Shown: positions 12,601 through 25,100 of the stretch, one piece after another | Layout: each line of letters opens with the position of its first letter | Numbering within the stretch: position 1 is the stretch's first letter | Assembly: GCA_013397865.1 (NCBI GenBank) | Contig: VZTI01004085.1 | Span: 191,476-255,475 of the forward strand | From: Struthidea cinerea | Taxonomy: Eukaryota; Chordata; Aves; Passeriformes; Corcoracidae | Direction: 5' to 3' | Length of the DNA: 64,000 nt | Notes under the pieces: generated by a model | Seen by the model: only the letters and a program-made list of their open reading frames with translations | The model's database searches: none | What the model was told of the DNA's origin: nothing | Program-made: the position numbers and the translations under genes

Positions 12601-15004
12601 ACAAGTCTTCAATATCTCAGTTCTCCAAAATAAATCCCATCCTCATTCCCAGCTGATGAATCTGTTATAATAAGTTTTGACTCTTCTTCAGCTCAAGAGA
12701 AAATGGAAACAAGCTGAGTTCAATACAGAAGCTTCAATATCAAGCCACAGAAGAGACAAAGCTTTAGTGCTGTCAGGAAGTGAACTGCTTCTGAAAGCTT
12801 GAAAGGAAAAGAGTTGCCTTTTTTTTCAGACTAACTGGAACTTTAACAGAGAAGCTTTGAACATACCAGTTACTTACTGACACATAATCAGAATCCAGCT
12901 AGACTGGCAACAAGAGCACTCAACTCATGTGCCCACTCTGTGGAAAGGGCAGGTAGAGTCAATCCTTGGCTTGAGAAAATAAGGGAAAGAAGTACCAAAA
13001 CTTACTCCATATAAGTAAATAAAGATTACTCAGCAACACGAACATGAGAAATGGCTCATCTCCTTGCATACCAGACTGCTCTTCACAAAGTCATCTGTCT
13101 TTTTTCCCCCTTAGGGACTTTTTATGGAGATTAATTTTTATGCCTCATTTCATTATTATTCAAGAAAATGCTTTAGATTTTGTGTTCAAATATAACCGCA
13201 ACAGTTAAGTTAGAAACTGCAGTTTTAGGATGCATTTCCCCCACCATTTTAGGACTCATTTCAACTTTTAAAACACCTTGAAATTACTCTCAATGTAGAA
13301 GTTACAAGTAAAGGAGTTTTCATCCTCTGGATGGTATTTTTTTCCTGACATTCAATTAACCCTGTATCACTGATATTAATATTTCAATTTCTACTAAAGC
13401 TGTATTTCTGGTGCTTTTTTGATTCTCAAACAGGTTTTTATATTTATTAAAGGTACATTAAGGTAAAACCAATTGCATTTAATATAGTGAATTAAATGAA
13501 CAGGTAACACCTACAAGCTATTAAAAAAAAGTAGAGAAGCATCTAAATTACTTCTCCTGTCAAGTATAAATACTAGTGACATTACTGTGTTGCATAATGC
13601 TAACTACAGCTATAACTTATACAAGAAGATTTTCATGTTATAGTATATCAAATATCAAGATGTATGAAGACTTCCAAGCAAATAAACAGAAACCACTTAA
13701 ACATCAACAAATAAAAATATAAGTGTTATTCTGAAGTTAGATGGCAATGGCAGACTTTAGCTTCATCCACGTGAACTGATTTTTAAGCCTACCAGTAAAG
13801 ATTTTTTTTAAGGAATTAATATTTATGTGGTTTCAGCCATAGGCAAAGATGGATGAGGACTGAGATCTGCTCATTTAAGCATAGTCTCCTCATCATGAAA
13901 TGCAACAGAAGAGTCTCAAGAACAAGCTTATCAAAGTGCCAAGATAAGAATACCACTAATATCTCCTTTTTACTTAAGCAGCATCAAAATCTTACTTTCC
14001 ATCCAACAGAAGTACCATTTAACATAATTTCCCTCTTATTTCATTCATAGAGATAAACTGACACTTAGCACATTTATGTCTCTTTCTTAGTTAATTGTTT
14101 GATTCATGGAAAGCAGAACAATAGTAAGATACAACATGTTGGATATTCATTTTGAAGGAGGCAGCTACCACTGACAATTCTATCATAGTCTAAAACCTAC
14201 AGCTACAGCTGTACTACCAAATAATTCTGTGCTCAGCCAAATATTACTGTGCTGTGTCCTTGGTCAAGAAACAATAAAAAGTTAATTAGTAAAATGGCAA
14301 GTTGAGGGAGGGACTACCTCTAATGGGGTAGAGGGTCTACCTCTAACTGATTTCAGTAAACTTTGAATATGCCACTTATCAGTACTGCAGAAAACTGCTC
14401 AGTCTTTTGAAATAAGTATCTACCTGGTAAAACAACGATGGAGCTCTTGGTGAGCATCACTGAGAAACTGGTACAATGCAAAAGTGCTCAATGATGCAGT
14501 GCTGGTCTGGCAGAACTATCAGAAAGGTTGATATTCTGGTAGCTGGTTGATCTGTCTGTCACCACAGCCAACAGATTTGCACTCTACCTAGACTAAAGTT
14601 AGATTCAGAGCTTTTTGTTCTCTAGCGGGATTTCAAGTTTAGTCATACCAGTTACAAACCAGCATCGTACTCACAGAAATGTAGCACTGGTAATGAATGG
14701 AAGGCTGGTTAACCAAGTGTAACTTTTCTGTATTAGTAGAGTGTAAGACTAAATCAACCTCTATAGGAGAGCAACACCATCACTTTAACACGTCTTCCTA
14801 GGATTCCACATAACCTTACATCATAAAAATCAGAATTTTTTTCTAAACATGGCATTTTTTTCTGAATCAAAAACTTCATAAGTCTTAGCTTCACTGTGGT
14901 TTCCCCAAGCACAGTAAACATTCTGATTCTTGAGACAAGAATTATTTTTATTTATTCATTAGAGAGAACTGTAGTCAAACACCGATATAAAAAACAATGG
15001 CTTA
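9673..15004. other. Non-coding AT-rich stretch, no gene recognised
   Basis: No exon, RNA gene or clear repeat is visible. A few CpGs cluster at about 10310-10365, close to ACGT-core words, in otherwise CpG-poor DNA. A short imperfect direct repeat (CTACCTCTAAtGGGG / CTACCTCTAACTG) is near 14310-14350. An inverted repeat ATTCTTG-aga-CAAGAAT lies at 14926-14942. The open frames at 10446-10709, 10628-10912 and 12399-12656 show no recognisable protein. Confidence 0.6.
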
Positions 15005-15280
15005 AATAGGATAAGGGGTAATGGTTTCAGCTGAAGGTGAGTCAATTTAGATTAAATATAAGGAAGAAGATTTTACAGTATAGGTGATGAGACACTGGCA
15101 CAGGTTGCCCAGAGAGGTGGTAGATGCCCCATCCGTGGAAACGTTCAAGGTCAGGTTGGACCTCAGGGCTCTGAGCAACCTGATCTACTTCAAGATGTTC
15201 ATGCTGATTGCAGGGGAGTTGGACTAGATGACCTTTAAAGGCCCCTTCCAAACCAAACCATACCATTCTATGACTCCATG
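15005..15280 (+). mobile_element. CR1 LINE 3' fragment, sense
   Basis: Colinear with the CR1 3' region in sense orientation. It begins 'aataggataaggggtaatgg', passes through 'ttagattaaatataaggaag', 'cactggcacaggttgccca' and 'gttggactagatgacctt', and ends in 'taccattctatgactcc', the degenerate form of the CR1 tail octamer ATTCTATG. About 30 bases before 'gttggactagatg' are altered relative to the usual form. The 111-codon frame on the minus strand (15042-15377) is mainly antisense CR1. Confidence 0.92.
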
Positions 15281-17825
15281 AAATTCTCCTTACTGTTTTA
15301 ATATTGTGACACTTATTGGTAACTTCTGCACAGGTTTTAGAAACATAAGGTGTCATTAACCCGTGTATGCAATGCACAAAAATCTTGGGAAATCTAAAGT
15401 TTGTACACTGGGATTATAACCGACCTTTAAAGGTGAGCAAAGGAAAGGTGCCAAAGCAAACACTGTATTTCCTTAACTCATATAAAGGCTGCAAAAGTAT
15501 TACAATACTTCATGAATCTACCACTTTAAAACACTAAAGAAGCTAAACAGAATAGTGACTACAATATGTAAAATTGCTTACACCAACAGTTGCCAAACTC
15601 AGTTTGACCTGATCCTCTCTTCACAACATTAAAGGCAGAAAATTTTGCACTTCAAATCAGTAGACTCAGGACTGGGCCTTTAGAGAAAAAGCAAAACTAT
15701 ATTAAGTCTGTTTGATCTCAGGAAATTTATCATTAACTCAGTTGTGCTGAACTGTGAAACATAATCAACGGGCACATCTAGATGAAGAAATAGCAGACAA
15801 GAAAACAGAAACTCATGAATTTCAGACAGAGTTCCATTACCAATTTATATCTGGTCTCTAAAACATTTTAAAATCTAGTCCCACTACAGTCATTGTGAGA
15901 TACTGGCAGTCATTGTGACTGAAGCAAAGACAGGACACATTGTTCTCTCAGTCTGTAAAATGGGACCAAAAAAATATTTCTAACCAAATGGAGAGGACTG
16001 TTTTCCCATATTCAAAGCCCTGAGATAGTGATAAATTAAGCAGCATTATTCTTCTTACATTTTTCAGATTAAGATAATTTAAAAATTAAACGCATACCAT
16101 TTAGACCTCATGAATCACATTGAAATAATGTCCTGCCTGCTCCAATTAACATCAACACCAATCCTCAGAATTTCCTATCTCACCGGAAAGAAGGAAGTAT
16201 GCATTTACCTATTCCTAAGCCATTACTGCAGAGCATAATGTTGCACACCTCCATATGTGACTACAGACACACGTGTGAGCAACCAGATAATTCCTTCAGT
16301 TTTCAAAACTACCATTTTAATTATGATGCCGCATCACATGAGTAATAGATTTCCTTTGCTACAGTTTTTCTCAGATGACACTGCTTTTATAGAACTCTGA
16401 ATACATTTCAATGCTTTTTTACACATAAGCCATCAATACAATATGTTCATTTATTTCCACATCTGACTACTTGAAGTGTTGAGAGTAGTAATTTGCATTC
16501 CCACATTTTTAAAAGCTGCTTTTAATAAGAATTTTCTCGTTTGCTCTTTACACACATCATTTAAATACTTAAAATTTGGCAACTGAAAGGAACTGTTCTC
16601 TTTAAAATAAAGGATTTTTAATTCAGTTTTTGAAATTTAATTTACTTGGGGTCTTATATGGTTTTGATTGTTTGGGGTTTTTTAAAGATCAGATATTCAG
16701 AGAAAAATCCTATTGGATATGTGTTATTCAGAAAACTCCTAATCATTCTTTGAAACAAAACTGTAATGTAACAAAAAAAAAAAAAAAGCAAGACCCATAG
16801 AGGTTCCTAAATTCCACAGCAGTTTAGAGATTTGAGTTCTTAAAACAAACCAACAAGCCAAAATCCCCAAGACATACAGTTACATTAAAACTACATTACC
16901 AACTTCAGATGAATTTATATAATCAATATGATAGCTATAGGGGTAGCAGGTTATTAAAAAGACTGCATTTCATCTGTGAAGAAGTGTTCTGAGATTAGCC
17001 CACAGCATTAAGGGTCATGTATAAAATAAGCTTTGAAAAGAAACTATGGACAAGAAAGAAGGAAAGCTATTGGGATGTGTCTCACCTTCTGATGCATAGC
17101 TCTTCCCACACTACAGTTTATCTTGCTATTTGTGATTCACAAAGTGCTCTCTACAACACCAGAAATTCCATACTTCAAGTATCAAATTGTTTCACGTTAA
17201 GCTTCACATTTAACAGCAAAAATCCAGGCACTAGGAGTGGTGGGGGTTTGTTACTGCAAAATCATTTGGAGACACAGTAGATGTCTGAGATGCTTGCCCC
17301 ACCACACGGACAGTTGGTATTTATTTCCATAGTACAGTGTATCTGACTCGTTAATTATCAGGGAAGCATCAGCACAATCAAGATGGGTATCTACAACCTT
17401 TGGATATTGGGAAAACAATCAATTAAAGACTATCACTAAGACAGTTACTATACAGCCTAAAAAGGTAGCATATATTTAAGCCAAATAAAGGGGGAGGCGG
17501 GGAGTTCTTGCCATTGATTTCAATATTAGAACACGTAAAGCCCAGCTCTGCTAAGGTAAACGTGTTGACATTCAACACGGTAAGAGCACGCAGTTAATAC
17601 TACAGAAGCAGGTTCCTCACTGTGTACCACAATCATATCCACAACTGGTCGAAGCATTCATCAAGCTTAAACCGTCAGTCATGGGCTACAGCTGTAAGGT
17701 ATTTTAGGGAGAAAACAGCTGGAAGCAGCAGAGCAGTATAACGACTGTATACACGCCTTGACTAAAAGAGATTACCAGATCCCACAACCAGTGGCAGGAG
17801 ACTACAGCAAACACACGTTTAGCAG
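15281..17825. other. Non-coding stretch upstream of CpG island
   Basis: AT-rich, with no recognisable exon. A direct repeat CAGTCATTGTGA occurs at about 15891 and 15909, and a run of 15 A's lies at about 16773-16787. A possible MIR is listed separately. Base composition rises gradually in GC from about 17500 toward the CpG island. The 87-codon frame 17017-17280 resembles no known protein. Confidence 0.55.
15940..16045 (+). repeat. Possible MIR-type SINE remnant, sense
   Basis: Contains 'ctcagtctgtaaaatggga' followed by a degenerate 'aatatttctaaccaaatgga' and then 'attcaaagccctgagatag'. This order fits the central and 3' parts of MIR (control-of-expenditure word 'tctgtaaaatggg', then the 'gttgtgaggattaaatg' and 'aaagcgctta' sections). 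Divergence is high, and the call rests on word order only. Confidence 0.4.
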
Positions 17826-18029
17826 ATTATGCCTGAGGAGCGGTGAGAAATCTGGCTGCTCCATCCTCCCGCCAGGAGCGAGCGCGGTCCCGCTGCCCCG
17901 GCGGAGCCACCTCATCCCTGAGCGCACCGGAGATGCGGCTTTTCATGTGAGCGGCCCGGGCGCTCCCGCAACGCCAGCGCGGAGCCGGAGCCCGGCCCCC
18001 GGCAGCGCCCCGCCTTTCCCCGCCGCCGC

Positions 18030-18861
18030 NNNNNNNNNNNNNNNNNNNNNNNNNNNNNNNNNNNNNNNNNNNNNNNNNNNNNNNNNNNNNNNNNNNNNNN
18101 NNNNNNNNNNNNNNNNNNNNNNNNNNNNNNNNNNNNNNNNNNNNNNNNNNNNNNNNNNNNNNNNNNNNNNNNNNNNNNNNNNNNNNNNNNNNNNNNNNNN
18201 NNNNNNNNNNNNNNNNNNNNNNNNNNNNNNNNNNNNNNNNNNNNNNNNNNNNNNNNNNNNNNNNNNNNNNNNNNNNNNNNNNNNNNNNNNNNNNNNNNNN
18301 NNNNNNNNNNNNNNNNNNNNNNNNNNNNNNNNNNNNNNNNNNNNNNNNNNNNNNNNNNNNNNNNNNNNNNNNNNNNNNNNNNNNNNNNNNNNNNNNNNNN
18401 NNNNNNNNNNNNNNNNNNNNNNNNNNNNNNNNNNNNNNNNNNNNNNNNNNNNNNNNNNNNNNNNNNNNNNNNNNNNNNNNNNNNNNNNNNNNNNNNNNNN
18501 NNNNNNNNNNNNNNNNNNNNNNNNNNNNNNNNNNNNNNNNNNNNNNNNNNNNNNNNNNNNNNNNNNNNNNNNNNNNNNNNNNNNNNNNNNNNNNNNNNNN
18601 NNNNNNNNNNNNNNNNNNNNNNNNNNNNNNNNNNNNNNNNNNNNNNNNNNNNNNNNNNNNNNNNNNNNNNNNNNNNNNNNNNNNNNNNNNNNNNNNNNNN
18701 NNNNNNNNNNNNNNNNNNNNNNNNNNNNNNNNNNNNNNNNNNNNNNNNNNNNNNNNNNNNNNNNNNNNNNNNNNNNNNNNNNNNNNNNNNNNNNNNNNNN
18801 NNNNNNNNNNNNNNNNNNNNNNNNNNNNNNNNNNNNNNNNNNNNNNNNNNNNNNNNNNNNN
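18030..18861. other. Assembly gap (832 N) inside the CpG island
   Basis: A continuous run of N flanked on the left by 'cccgccgccgc'-type sequence and on the right by 'ctccgctgttaatgagc'. GC-rich promoters and first exons are commonly lost from short-read bird assemblies, so the gap probably hides the core promoter or a first exon. The apparent 361-382 codon open frames across it are artefacts of translating N. Confidence 0.98.
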
Positions 18862-18891
18862 CTCCGCTGTTAATGAGCATGCCCGGGAGAG

Positions 18892-18904
18892 CTGCGCAGG
18901 CGCC
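18892..18904. promoter_or_regulatory. NRF1-like site
   Basis: CTGCGCAGGCGCC closely resembles the palindromic NRF1 site (YGCGCAYGCGCR), with mismatches in the second half-site. NRF1 sites are typical of CpG-island promoters. This is a motif match only. Confidence 0.4.
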
Positions 18905-19011
18905 TTGCCCACCGCCGCGCCTCGAGTCGGCTCGCACCGACCGCGGCGGGCGAGGGCTGAGGGGGCGAGAGCCGCGCCGGGGCTGCCCCGAGGCGGGAGG
19001 GAGGGCGCGCC

Positions 19012-19020
19012 GGGGCGGGC
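19012..19020 (+). promoter_or_regulatory. GC box (Sp1/KLF-type)
   Basis: GGGGCGGGC matches the GC-box core. A reverse-orientation GC box (GCCCCGCC) is at about 18007-18014 on the other side of the gap. Such sites are expected in CpG islands and do not reveal direction. Confidence 0.45.
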
Positions 19021-19022
19021 GG

Positions 19023-19119
19023 ATGGTGAGGGAGGGACCGGCCGGCAGAGGCTGAGCCACCTCCGCCCGTGGTGGTGGAAGCTTTAGGCAGAGTTGGGGA
19101 AGTCTGCGGGAAGGTGAGG
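19023..19119 (+). other. Candidate 5' splice donors of a first exon
   Basis: Two good donor-like words lie at the right edge of the CpG island on the plus strand: ATG|GTGAGG with GT at 19026, and AAG|GTGAGG with GT at 19114. Either could end a non-coding first exon that begins in or near the gap, with intron 1 extending to the right. On the minus strand, donor-like words left of the gap are weaker. Direction and exon are inferred, not shown. Confidence 0.35.
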
Positions 19120-19250
19120 CGGCTGCGCTCGCCTGAGGGAGGGATGCTGCCCCGGCTCCGCGGGGACCCGCCGCCCGTCCCGGGGAAAGGGAGGAAAGAA
19201 AGCCCCACTGGCGAGCCTCTGCCTCGGGATGTAGCGCAGAACACCGTCTA

Positions 19251-21826
19251 AGTAATTTACCTTGCTGAGGAAATCAGACCGATAGTGGAATCAAGGCTTG
19301 GGAGAGGGATGCTGATTTATACAAGGTGCTTCAGCAGCTTTCCTTTCGCGATCTGAGCTTGTTGATGTGGGGATCTCCTGAGGCCACCTCCATTAACAGT
19401 CCCGGGTCTTAGTGGAGGGGAACTTCTTCAGCTGGTGATGATCTCTATAATTTCATCACTTCTACACTGGGTATCCTCAAGAGGACATACAGATACGTAA
19501 GGGTGATTACCACCTGCTCTTTTCATAACAGCTAATTCTGCATCAGCACTTACTTGTAAAAATTTTATTGTGCTGAAGAAACCCAAGGAACTGGAAAAGG
19601 TGTGCCTCTGAGGCTGGACCTGGCTCATCAGTCTGTCTCCATCCTGGTCTATGTTCACATGGATACTGCATACACGTATCTATCAATTTCTAAAAATCAC
19701 TGCAGTCGTTTACATCATTTATCTTGTGCATTTTGTCCCAGGAAAACACTGGGAAAAAAAGTGCAATTCACTATTGCTGTTACTTCTTCATAAGTTCATA
19801 ACCATTCATAAACCACCCAAAGTGGAGTCCTTTTATTTACTCTGTACTGTGCCTGGAACATACTTCATTCAGACAGTTAGTTTATGCTGTTTACATAAGT
19901 ATTTGGGGAAAATGACGTCTTGAAGATATCTATATAATATCTTGCAATGCATAAGTAAAAAATAATAAATTAGGTAAAGCCTTCTGTTATTCTACACAGA
20001 ATACAGAATATATTCCTTCTTTCATAGGAAGCCTAGAAAAGCCAGAAGTAACCAAATCTATTTCTCACAAATCTTGAAGCCATTAAACAAACTTCATCAT
20101 TAACTGTTTCTAAGAGTTAATTATTTTAAGCCAAAACAGTCCTCACCAGTTTCTGTGACTTGGTCCTGGTAGGTGGAGTAATTCTTCAGCAGTATAGATC
20201 AGTCTGAGCTCTTCTGAGCCTAAACAAAAGCTAAATTTTCCTTCCCAGCAGACATGGTTGTTTTGGTTTCTTCTCTCTCTGAATAGGCTTTAACATTTGT
20301 TTTTCATTAACACAAAAAATAGATACCATGGATTGAACATGGAAATAACTCAAAACCAAAGAAATAAAAGGGTCTAGAATGAAGTCACCATGTTAGTCAC
20401 AGAAACATAAACCAAGATAGCTGACCCATCTAGATTCCAGGTTTTAAGACAGTACCAAAGTCTAGTAAATATTGCTCTGCTGTGGGCAGACAAAGAACAC
20501 ACATTAATAATAATTATTCTTCTTGCAATCTTATGGAATTGCCTGTTGTAGTCATTAACATATAGCAGTCATAAAAAGGTGGTAGCCTCATCAAGTCATA
20601 AAAAGATAACCAGTGGAGGTGGATGTTCAATCCTACCTCTGCCTCTTCAGCCACTGCTGAAGTAAAAGAAACAAAGTGGATAACCATAGCAGTGGAAAAT
20701 TTTTGCCAGGTATCAAGTGGAGTGTCTGGTGTGTATGTATGGTAATTTCAGATACACATGGATGCTCCCTAGTGACTTGGGGTTAGGGAAACTCAAAAAG
20801 TTTTCTTGGAATACCACACAGATACTACATACTATTCCATGAGAAAGATGCAGGAGAAGGTGTTACATGCAAGCTCCAACAGAAATAGGAGCAGATCCCA
20901 GTGCGAGACAAGAGGTGTTGGATAATGAGTGCTTCGTTAAGGGAAACTGCTCCAGTAGAAGGAACAGATACAGATGGAGAGCTTTCCAAGAATCAGCATG
21001 AATTTATACCTGGCAACAAGAGTCCTTGAGCACATCAAACCTAAATGCATTTAGCAAAAAGAATTCTGACCCTCACATTCCACAGCCAAGCCTGCTAAAC
21101 TAGTTTAAAAGAAAGCAACAAGTAAAATATTGCTAGTTGTGCTGGTGCCAAATGGAGTTTTCTTACACATGTAGGTTTGTATGGTATTGCAGCTCTCTGC
21201 GCTAGAGATTTTCTCTGTAAGTAGCAAAGGATGGTATCTCGAGTGCACAGGTGCAACACTCCTTATTGCAGCACTGATGGTGAGGACTGGCTTGATACCT
21301 TTTGGCTCGCTCAAGTTCAGATGAGCCTCCTGAGTGAGTCATTGTCTTTACCTGGTACGTGAGTTATGCTGAAGCACTGTTTTTAAATTATTCTCATGCC
21401 TCCTGTGGGAGTAGAGATCATTGCCTGCGTTGCAACAATCTCTGTTGAGACCCGAGACACAGCTGCTGGTCTCACTGCTGAATAGGAGCTTTTCAGCCCA
21501 CCTGGGGTAGGATATCACCACTCACCAAAGTTCTGTCAGCTTATGCTTCCAAGAATGATGCTGAAAGTTCCTCTTTTTGCCTCTGTTGTTTCAATCAGAT
21601 GAAGTTCTCAAAAACTTCTCTGAAATTTTGGGGAATTTGCCTAGTTTATACAAGACTGGTTTCCTGACAACTGTAAGATATAAGACACTTCACTAAATAA
21701 TTGAAGCAGTTGTTTGATTTGCCATTTCTGGAAGTTACTCCTTCATACAGTTAACAGGCTTCAAAACACAGAGGCAAGAGGTCAGCCAGATCGCAGTGCT
21801 AAATACACAAAATACAAGGTTCAACT
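19251..21826. other. Probable intron or flank, no exon proven
   Basis: CpG density drops abruptly after about 19245. A possible small plus-strand exon is discussed in the findings (19532-19599), and a 76-codon minus frame overlaps it. The rest is AT-rich, with segments such as 21400-21480 of more balanced composition but no recognisable repeat or protein. Confidence 0.5.
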
Positions 21827-22166
21827 TCATAGAATCACAGAATGGTTTGTGTTGGAAGGGACCTTTAAAGACCATTTCATTCCAACCCCCCTGCCATGCG
21901 CAGGGTCACCTTTCACTAGACCTTTCACAGGTTGTTCAGAGCTCCATCCAGTCTGACCTTGAACACTCCAGGGATGGGGCATTCACAGCCTCCCTGGGCA
22001 ACCTCTGCCAGCGCCTCACCACCTTCAGAGTAAAGAAGTTCTTCCTAATACCTCACCTAAACCTGCCCTCTGGCAGCTTGAAGCCATTCCCCCTTGTCCT
22101 ATCACTCCATGTCCTTGTAAAATGTCTCTCTACAGCTCTCTCATTGCCCTGTCAGGTACTGGAAAG
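21827..22166 (-). mobile_element. CR1 LINE 3' fragment, antisense
   Basis: A well-preserved, 5'-truncated CR1 read from its 3' end. Landmarks in order: 'tcatagaatcacagaatgg', 'gttggaagggacctttaaag', 'ccaacccccctgccatg', 'ccttgaacactccaggga', 'ggcaacctctgccagcgcct', 'taaagaagttcttcctaa', 'ccattcccccttgtcctatc' and 'caggtactggaaag'. All follow the expected order without large gaps. It is among the longest and least diverged CR1 copies in the window. The 80- and 167-codon plus frames here are repeat-derived. Confidence 0.95.
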
Positions 22167-25100
22167 ACTTGTTTCTTTCAGTCTTCAACAGAAAAAGAGA
22201 AAACTCTTTCAAAAGGGTGATGAAATATTTACAGTGAGTCCCTTAATACTGGTAGTAAACTACCCAAATATAAAGGGCATTGAGATCCCAGCTGTCTGAC
22301 AGAAAGTGACAGAAGGGACTGAGTAGCACTAATAACAGTGCCCTGCCCCTTTTGGAATGGGGAGGAAAATTATAAGGACATTAGAGACACTGTCAACCTC
22401 TAAAAGGACACGGTTGAGCAAGATCCTGTAGTGCACATCAACATGGGATCCCAACCATACTGCACAAGGTTGAACTTTTTTTTAAAACCCAGGTTTATAC
22501 TTGATAAAACTAATGAGACTGATCCATCATTCAGAGTTTGCACAGTGGTTTTGGAAAATTGCCATTTTTTAAAATGATACCTTACATCAGTCTGATAGAG
22601 GCACATATGAGGTGTGGATGTAAAACATGATCAAAACAGAAGTCTAACTGTCCCTGATGCAAATTCTCTGTAATGATGCACGAACTGAAGTGTAGAAGAG
22701 AATTAGGATCATTTTTTTAATACTTGTGAGTATACCATGTCATTATATGTTTTTCTAGTTATGTGTGTACTGGAAAGAAAATTGATACATTGCACTAAAG
22801 TGACATACAGACACGGTCTTGCACTTAGTCTGGGAATATTCAAATTTTTAAAAGATTAGAAAGGTGAAAGTGAGCTATGTAACACAGTCAGAAGTTTTTA
22901 ATTTCTGGACCAAAAGAAGGGGCCAAAAATAGGGAAAGTTGCTATTCTATTTCCCCTCTTAGAGAGAAGACCTGAATTTTGTGAAGCTAGGCTAAATGTA
23001 CCTAGGTATAGAAAACTGTCTATGAAATTGCACTCCCATATTATTAGCGGTTCCTGGAAAGAACAGATTTTGCCCTGGACTTTCTGCTAGAAAGTGTACA
23101 TCATATAGGAGAGCTAAAAGAGAAGTAATTGCAATTTCTGATGGGATATCTCTTTCCAGAAACTGTACTCCCAGAACCAAATGGATAGAGGGAAGTTGAT
23201 TTTTTGAAAAAGAAATTAAAACTGATGTATTTTCACAGTCAAGTTGGTGAAAAATGTACCAGAAATAGATTTGTTTACAGAACAGTTTCTACTGTGCAAA
23301 AGACCGAAGGAAGCAGCACTGCCTTGTAGAATGTTTACAGGCTATGAAAAAAGAATCCAAACATTATACTGACTCTCTCTCAAGGCGCTCCATCACCACA
23401 TGACACCGTCTCCTTTGCTCCCTTTTTAAATTTTCAAAGAAAAGAATAGGTTTTCCAGCGTCATGTCTTACATTCAGAAAGAACTCCTGTAAATAACTGC
23501 AAATCTTCTTGCAAAATTCACCTCTAAGCTATCTTGTTCCAAGATGCCTACCCAAAACACCTGGCAATAGTCGGGCTGTTCATGTGCTGCGACTGCTGTC
23601 TAACACATTGACCAAAAATGCAAGCAAGTTTCCTGATTAATTCCTATGTACCTGGATATAGCGATTATTTTAAATTTACAGGAGCAAAAATTATGAATCT
23701 TTTCCACAAATATGGCTCCGTCGTTAATGTGCCATGGGGAGAAGAGAGAAGCGCTGCAGTTTCAATGGCTGGGGAGGCGTGTTCCTGACTGATTTTCCTA
23801 TCCCGTGAACACAAGGTGGTGCTGATGCTCCTGGCACCGGGGCTGATTCTCCACTTCCCAGGAAGCCTGACTTGGGTGGTGGTCGCCGATGTGTAGCTGG
23901 TGTACCATGTATTTCATCTGCCTTAAGTTAATTATAAGAAATACTATCTATTAAAATAAAAGGTTTTGTTTAAAATTAAACTCTTATTTTTGTTTTGATA
24001 AACTGAGAAAAAAATCAATTTCCAACCGACACAGAGAACTGTTTTCTTCGTTATTTTGGTTTGAACTCCAGAACCCTCCAAACAGACCAGTTGTATTTCC
24101 CAGCTTCCTTCCAAGACCCAAATATAAATGAATTCTAGGTCATGAATGAAAAGGAAAAAAGATGTAAGAGCATCTGTATCTTTTCAGAGCTTAAGAAAAA
24201 ATGAAGAAAAAACCTAAAGCCACATGAAAGAAACATGCAAAATGTATAAATAAGTATACTCCCAGGTAATTGAAAGGAGCTGGAGGTATGAAAAGATTAG
24301 TTAAGTGCTTTCCTGCCTTTAGAGGGAAATTCTTTGGTACTGCAGAAAGCTGTACCTAAACTAGGAGATTTGAGAAATCTTTTACTAAGAAAGGTGGTGA
24401 TTGAAAAACATTGTTGAAAAATATTCAGTGAAAAATGTTTATTCCAGAATATGAATGCATGCTAAAAGTGGTTTGAGTCTATCCGCTTGCCCATTAGAGT
24501 GGAACTAAGGTAAAGCACTTTTGAAGAGAGGTTAAACTTCCACATAGCAGGGATCGTTTCTCCCCAAATGAAATAATAAACTTCTCATTGCATTGAAAGC
24601 TGACACTGGAGAAGATAAGGAACATAAAAAACAAAGGCATGTTTGATAGAGTATTTTGGATCCATTGTTTCATCAATCTCATGGTTAGCTTCCAGTTTAA
24701 TTTATTGTGTAAGAAGGAAATCCTAATAAGGATCTGTTTTCAGATATATTTTATAAAGACATTAAATCCCTTCTTCCATATTTCTCTTTCAGGTTCATCT
24801 GATAAAGACATAATTATCATGTTAGGGAGAATTTTGACTCATAGTTCACTGCAATATTTTTTGAGGCAAGTGAACATACTTTAGGAAGGATAATCTACGC
24901 AGCCTTTTGCTGTTCTTTATATTACATAATACTCCCCTGTGTTCCTGCTGCTTTTCTTCTTTCTTGTATTTCTGCTGATCTCTGTTGCTTATGTATTTAC
25001 TTTTTTCCCTTAGGAGAGTATACAAAAACAAGACCTAAATATCTTAATCTCTTCAGCTTAATTAGACATGAAAGTAACTCTGGCCTCATTAAGAAATGTC

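Larger units (their letters stand above)
17826..19250. promoter_or_regulatory. CpG island, probable promoter of an unidentified gene
   Basis: Both sides of the N gap (17860-18029 and 18862-19245) are GC-rich with very dense CpG, in sharp contrast to the AT-rich, CpG-depleted remainder of the window. In vertebrates such islands mark unmethylated, usually broadly expressed promoters. GC boxes occur on both sides (about 18007-18014 and 19012-19020), along with a near-match to an NRF1 site at 18892-18904; no convincing TATA box is visible. Open frames through the island are GC-rich and low in complexity, overlap on both strands and look like untranslated sequence. Strong donor-like words on the plus strand favour a rightward transcript, but a bidirectional promoter is possible. 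The gene cannot be named because no coding exon is recognised in the window. Confidence 0.85.

Noticed and set aside
15042..15377. 111-codon minus frame
   Set aside because: Mainly the antisense of a CR1 3' end.
17758..19060. Three open frames of about 361-382 codons across the CpG island
   Set aside because: Most of each is translated N. The resolved ends are low-complexity GC-rich sequence open in several frames.
21714..22299. 80- and 167-codon plus frames
   Set aside because: They lie in the antisense CR1 at 21827-22166.
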